Below, one piece after another: positions 40,481 to 43,496 of a stretch of DNA of 43,496 nucleotides. Where the stretch lies: positions 1 to 43,496 of the forward strand of contig JAJZAI010000027.1 of NCBI GenBank assembly GCA_021799495.1, written 5' to 3'. Position numbers and translations under genes: made by a program. Source of the stretch: Deltaproteobacteria bacterium (GTDB taxonomy: Bacteria > Desulfobacterota > Binatia > Binatales > Binataceae). A model generated the notes under the pieces. That model searched no databases, was not told the DNA's origin, and was given only the letters and a program-made list of their open reading frames with translations. How positions within the stretch are numbered: position 1 is the first letter of the stretch; every line of letters begins with the position of its first letter.

Positions 40481-40487
40481 ATCAGTG

Positions 40488-41354
40488 ATGAAGCATCGCG
40501 CTATTGCGCGCAAAGTTCCCCGGCGCGCTCGCCCGGATGCGGAAGCGGTTTCGATCCTCGCCGATGATCTGCCCGCGCCGCCCGACGCCGCTATCGCCGG
40601 CGACGGGATCGACGCGATGGTCGAGGATGCGCATCGGCGGATGGCGCGGGCGCTGCGGCGTTTCCGCCGGCCGGCGGTTCGGGCTGGAATAACCGAATCG
40701 CCGCTCGGGCGGTTGCTGGTCGCCGAAGGTCCGCGCGGCCTGCTCGCGGTCGCCTATCTCGACACGCCGGGAGCGGCGGCGCCGCTCGAGGCTTTGCGCT
40801 CCGGCTACGACGTTATCGAAGATTCGGCGGTCGCCGTCCGTGTGCGGGAGGAGATCGATCGATTGTTGGCGGGCGACAGCGCGCCGATCGACGGTCATCC
40901 GGTTGACCTCAGTCTGGTGGCCGGAGATTTCCAGCGGCGCGCGCTGGCCCATCTGCGCCGCGTTCCGCCGGGAGCGGTGGTCACCTACCAGGGGCTTGCC
41001 GAGGCGATCGGCGCGCCGTCGGGTCAGCGCGCGATCGGAAATTCGATGGCGTCAAATCCGCTGCCGGTTTACGTCCCGTGCCATCGCGTAATTCGATCGG
41101 ACGGCGCGATTGGCAACTATGGCGGCGGCGTCGAACGCAAGCTCAGCCTGCTGCGCGCGGAAGGTTTCGAAATCGGACCAGACAAACGGCTACCGCCGCA
41201 GGCCGTATGGGGCCATCGCCGTTCGCATATTTTTTGCCGTCCCGGATGCGCCGCGGTGCGCCGCGCGAGCCGGCCGCGCTGGATGATCTTCGCGGACGCG
41301 GAACATGCCTGCGGTGCCGGGATGCGTCCATGCAAACTCTGCGCTCCGGCGTGA
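40488..41354 (+). CDS. Ogt-type O6-alkylguanine methyltransferase fused to a C-terminal Ada metal-binding domain
   Basis: The 288-aa protein has three parts. Residues 1-60 are an Arg-rich unrecognised segment. Residues 65-230 are an Ogt methyltransferase with acceptor C198 in VPCHRVI and an intact IGNYGGGVERK. Residues 238-288 match the Ada metal-binding domain, with IFCRPGC and GMRPCKLC (C250, C254, C282, C285). In E. coli Ada that domain is N-terminal, accepts methyl from phosphotriesters and turns on transcription. Here the order is reversed and the AraC domain is missing. It is coupled to an ECF sigma factor, so methyl-sensing control through the sigma is plausible but inferred. The ATG at 40488 follows AGGAGG. 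Confidence 0.92.
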   Translation: MKHRAIARKVPRRARPDAEAVSILADDLPAPPDAAIAGDGIDAMVEDAHRRMARALRRFRRPAVRAGITESPLGRLLVAEGPRGLLAVAYLDTPGAAAPLEALRSGYDVIEDSAVAVRVREEIDRLLAGDSAPIDGHPVDLSLVAGDFQRRALAHLRRVPPGAVVTYQGLAEAIGAPSGQRAIGNSMASNPLPVYVPCHRVIRSDGAIGNYGGGVERKLSLLRAEGFEIGPDKRLPPQAVWGHRRSHIFCRPGCAAVRRASRPRWMIFADAEHACGAGMRPCKLCAPA

Positions 41355-41371
41355 GTGCGGCTGATCCGGAG

Positions 41372-41407
41372 AAAAAAAAGCGGCGGAACGCAGGTCCGTT
41401 CCGCCGC
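41372..41407 (-). terminator. Intrinsic terminator of the glycine-zipper lipoprotein gene
   Basis: On the minus strand GCGGCGGAACG pairs perfectly over 11 bp with its complement (41407-41397 and 41390-41380) and is followed by eight T residues (41379-41372). It lies 27 bases after the stop at 41434. There is no T tract on the plus strand, so it serves only the leftward gene. Confidence 0.9.
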
Positions 41408-41433
41408 ATCTAATCAGGCCGGAAAGAGCCGCG

Positions 41434-41781
41434 TCATTCCGTATTCTGCTGGCTCTGCAACTGTTCGATCTGCCGGCGTTGCGATTCAAGCTCCTGTTGC
41501 TGCTGCTCCATCTGGCCCTGCGTCTGCTGGTTTTGCACCTGCTGATTCTGCATTTCATTGCCTACGACAAAGCCGCCGGCCGCGCCCAAACCGCCGCCGA
41601 TCGCGGCCCCTGCCGCGGGATGGCCAACCGCCGCGCCGATAATTGCGCCCGTGCCGGCTCCGAGCAGCGCGCCCACGCCCGTACCCTTTTCGCGCTCCGT
41701 CAGCGGCTGCCCCGAGCAGCCCGCCGCCAGCATCGCGACGGCCAACGCCAGAGCCGCCGGTACGATCCATTTGCCACGCAT
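41434..41781 (-). CDS. Glycine-zipper lipoprotein
   Basis: The product of 115 aa has a lipoprotein signal peptide with lipobox LAAGC (Cys about 22). A glycine-zipper region follows (GVGALLGAGTGAIIGAAVGH, continuing to GGGLGAAGG), then a Gln-rich coiled coil ending QLQSQQNTE. It is probably anchored in the outer membrane and inserted or tethered through the zipper, like YMGG-type or SmpA-like proteins. The ATG at 41781 has GGAGG upstream. It is a tandem paralogue of the next gene on the same strand, 140 bases away, and ends at a strong terminator. Confidence 0.88.
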   Translation of the reverse strand: MRGKWIVPAALALAVAMLAAGCSGQPLTEREKGTGVGALLGAGTGAIIGAAVGHPAAGAAIGGGLGAAGGFVVGNEMQNQQVQNQQTQGQMEQQQQELESQRRQIEQLQSQQNTE

Positions 41782-41921
41782 TTAATTTACCTCCGGAACG
41801 TCGTCCGACGCCCGTTGCAATAATACCATTACGTCATTCCAAATGCTTCACAGAAAAGCTGTCGCTTCCTTAGACGAATTAAAAGATCGATTCGTTTCGC
41901 GGGCGCGTTTCGAGTCCCGTT

Positions 41922-42269
41922 TCACTCCGTGTTCTGCTCCATCTGGAGCTGTTGAATCTCGTGCCGCTGCCTTTCGATTTGGCGCTGCTGCGAAAGAACT
42001 TCGCGCTCGTTGCGATAGTTCATGTTCTGCTGCGTCTGCAGGGCGCTGCCGACCGCGTAGCCGCCGACGCCGCCGACGCCCGCGCCGATCAACGTGCCTA
42101 CGATCGGATGCCCGACCGCCGCGCCGACGATCGCGCCGGTCCCGGCGCCAACCAGCGCGCCGACGCCGGTTCCTTTTTGCGTTTCCGTGAACTGCGCCGA
42201 GCAGACCGCCGGCGCTCCAATAAAAATTGCCAGAGCCAGCGCCGCAGGCGCCAGGAATCTGCTGCCCAT
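41922..42269 (-). CDS. Glycine-zipper secreted protein, paralogue of the adjacent lipoprotein
   Basis: The product of about 115 aa has a signal peptide (FLAPAALALAIFIGAPAVCS) and a glycine zipper almost identical in layout to its neighbour (KGTGVGALVGAGTGAIVGAA). A Gln/Arg-rich coiled coil ends QLQMEQNTE. The sequence APAVCSAQF makes a conventional signal peptidase I site likelier than a lipobox. The ATG at 42269 follows GGGGAGG; a longer frame to 42287 lacks this. It arose by tandem duplication with the 41434 gene, with divergence mainly in export mode and in the coil. Confidence 0.86.
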   Translation of the reverse strand: MGSRFLAPAALALAIFIGAPAVCSAQFTETQKGTGVGALVGAGTGAIVGAAVGHPIVGTLIGAGVGGVGGYAVGSALQTQQNMNYRNEREVLSQQRQIERQRHEIQQLQMEQNTE

Positions 42270-42287
42270 CGCGCTCAACCTCCCCAC

Positions 42288-42607
42288 AAAACAATCCGCC
42301 GTGAAAAGCGGACACCGTTATCTTTAAGCACTTTATATGCCGTGCCTGATAGACCGCTAAATTGGCCAATTAGACGAATAAACCCACGGTATCGTGTAAT
42401 TATTGCCCATTTCGTCCGGCTCGCGGGCCGGATTTGGGATAATTCCCCGTGTGATCTTCCCGAATGGCCGACAAGTCCGGCCGCGCGATCGCAACGTCTT
42501 GTCAGCGCAACCATGGCTCGGCTAATGGAAGGCGGGAGGCCTCGATTTTCGGCGCCCGGCCAATTTCGCTCGGCCCGAAAATTTTCGGCCGCGAGGAGGA
42601 CCTTTCG
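42288..42607. other. 320-bp intergenic region before the HpaB-like gene
   Basis: I see no gene here. It holds the divergent promoters, an AT-rich stretch (about 42310-42410), a 12-bp palindrome AATTGGCCAATT at 42360-42371, and a small GC hairpin (TCCGGC at 42415-42420 with GCCGGA at 42427-42432). The palindrome is a candidate operator for the downstream monooxygenase gene. Confidence 0.5.
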
Positions 42608-43496
42608 ATGGCCTCGACCGACGCCGCTGCGCGCGCCAAATCCGACGCCGATCACGCCGCCGTGCGTCCCTACACCGGCGCCGAGTTTCTCGACAGCATC
42701 CGCGACTCTCGCGAAGTCTGGATCTACGGCGAGCGCGTTCGCGACGTCACGCGCCATCCGGCGTTCCGAAATTCCGCGCGAACTCTGGCCCGGATGTACG
42801 ACGCGCTGCACGACGACGCCCGCAATGCGGAGCTAATCGCCCCGACCGATACCGGCAACGGCGGTTTTACCCATCGCTTCTACCGCGTGCCCCGCACCAT
42901 CGACGATCTGGTCGGCTCGCGCGACGCGATCGCCGCCTGGGCTCGCATGTCCTACGGATGGATGGGCCGGTCTCCCGACTACAAGGCGAGCCTGACCGGC
43001 ACGCTCGGCGCCAACGCCGACTTTTATGCGCCGTATCAGGAGAACGCGCTGCGATGGTATCGGCGCGCGCAGGAACGATGCATGTTCCTCAATCACGCGA
43101 TCATCAATCCGCCGACCGACAAGTCCCGCCCGCCCGACGAAGTCGGCGACGTCTTCGTTCACGCCGAAAAAGAGACCGATGCGGGTGTGATCGTCAGCGG
43201 CGCCAAGGTAGTCGCGACCGGCTCAGCGCTCACGCATTGCAATTTCATCGGGTTCTATGGACCGACCCCGCTCGGCCGGCCGGATATGGCGCTCTTCGCG
43301 ATTATCCCGATGGACACGCCCGGCGTGAAACTCATCTGCCGGCCCTCGTATGAGCTGAACGCCGCCGTGATGGGCAGTCCGTTCGACTATCCGCTCTCGT
43401 CGCGCTTCGATGAAAACGACGCGATACTCATCCTCGACAAAGTCCTGATTCCCTGGGAAAACCTGTTCGTCTATCGCGATCTCGAAAAGGCCAACG
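42608..43496 (+). CDS. hpaB: 4-hydroxyphenylacetate 3-monooxygenase large subunit (HpaB-like), partial
   Basis: The open frame runs off the window with 296 codons and no stop; the family is about 480-520 aa. Visible family features include the N-terminal [20 protein letters not shown], the [18 protein letters not shown] segment, and the [12 protein letters not shown] and [18 protein letters not shown] stretches. These belong to the acyl-CoA-dehydrogenase-like FADH2-dependent monooxygenases that hydroxylate phenolic compounds with a separate reductase (HpaC). The substrate could be 4-hydroxyphenylacetate, another phenol or a related aromatic. The ATG at 42608 follows GAGGAGG at a suitable distance. 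Confidence 0.93.
   Translation, partial: MASTDAAARAKSDADHAAVRPYTGAEFLDSIRDSREVWIYGERVRDVTRHPAFRNSARTLARMYDALHDDARNAELIAPTDTGNGGFTHRFYRVPRTIDDLVGSRDAIAAWARMSYGWMGRSPDYKASLTGTLGANADFYAPYQENALRWYRRAQERCMFLNHAIINPPTDKSRPPDEVGDVFVHAEKETDAGVIVSGAKVVATGSALTHCNFIGFYGPTPLGRPDMALFAIIPMDTPGVKLICRPSYELNAAVMGSPFDYPLSSRFDENDAILILDKVLIPWENLFVYRDLEKAN

Noticed and set aside
42415-42432. Intrinsic terminator in the hpaB upstream region
   Set aside because: The 6-bp stem has only a short TTT after it and there is no upstream plus-strand gene that would need it.

Overview
The window is GC-rich, densely coded DNA from a Gram-negative bacterium. It encodes a tripartite efflux pump with an outer-membrane channel, a UB2H-type PBP1, periplasmic proteins and a prepilin peptidase. 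The gene string tmk-holB-ricT-metG-tatD is of a type seen in deltaproteobacterial-grade lineages. I would guess an uncultured Desulfobacterota- or Binatota-like organism, but this is inference only.

Layout. (a) 1-2380: a beta-lactamase-fold serine hydrolase on the minus strand and a pyridoxamine-phosphate-oxidase-like flavoprotein. (b) 2381-2476: selC, the selenocysteine tRNA (anticodon UCA), with a recognisable promoter. (c) 2413-10148: a 7.67-kb integrative element inserted in selC and bounded by a perfect 65-bp direct repeat that starts exactly at the anticodon loop. It carries a tyrosine integrase and a CGNR-type zinc-finger gene on the minus strand. Divergent from these is a plus-strand operon: AlpA-like HTH, DUF3631-type ATPase, two proteins with TubC_N-like modules and several small proteins. 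Two accessory genes lie at its right end. No capsid, terminase, portal or relaxase gene was recognised. The order resembles a Gram-negative phage-inducible satellite (PICI). Three paired-octamer sites near the ends look like integrase arm sites.

(d) 10238-17645: a DUF2892 - TolC - HlyD - RND efflux operon, divergent from an ArsR-rhodanese regulator followed by an OsmC gene. (e) 17665-20858: a P-type H+-ATPase and a low-GC methyltransferase. (f) 21044-21622: a carboxymuconolactone decarboxylase/AhpD-family gene split by an in-frame TGA inside its CxxC motif. It reads as a CxxU selenoprotein, with a hairpin just past the UGA. Together with selC this supports active selenocysteine decoding. (g) 21692-24523: larE, cysK and a GT9 glycosyltransferase.

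(h) 24669-31123: htpX, DUF1844, a DegP-like protease, PBP1B-like and a TPR protein, all envelope functions. (i) 31155-39919: a compact translation/replication/repair cluster (tsaD, rsmA, mutM, a truncated YjbQ-like ORF, pilD, tmk, holB, ricT, metG, tatD), many with overlapping stops and starts. (j) 39974-41354: an ECF sigma factor coupled to an unusual protein with an Ogt domain followed by an Ada metal-binding domain, possibly a DNA-methylation-damage switch. (k) 41434-42269: tandem glycine-zipper proteins. (l) 42608-end: an HpaB-like flavin monooxygenase cut by the window edge.

The strongest novel leads are the CxxU selenoprotein, the satellite-like element in selC with its nested repeats and TubC_N-like pair, and the sigma/Ogt-Ada module.
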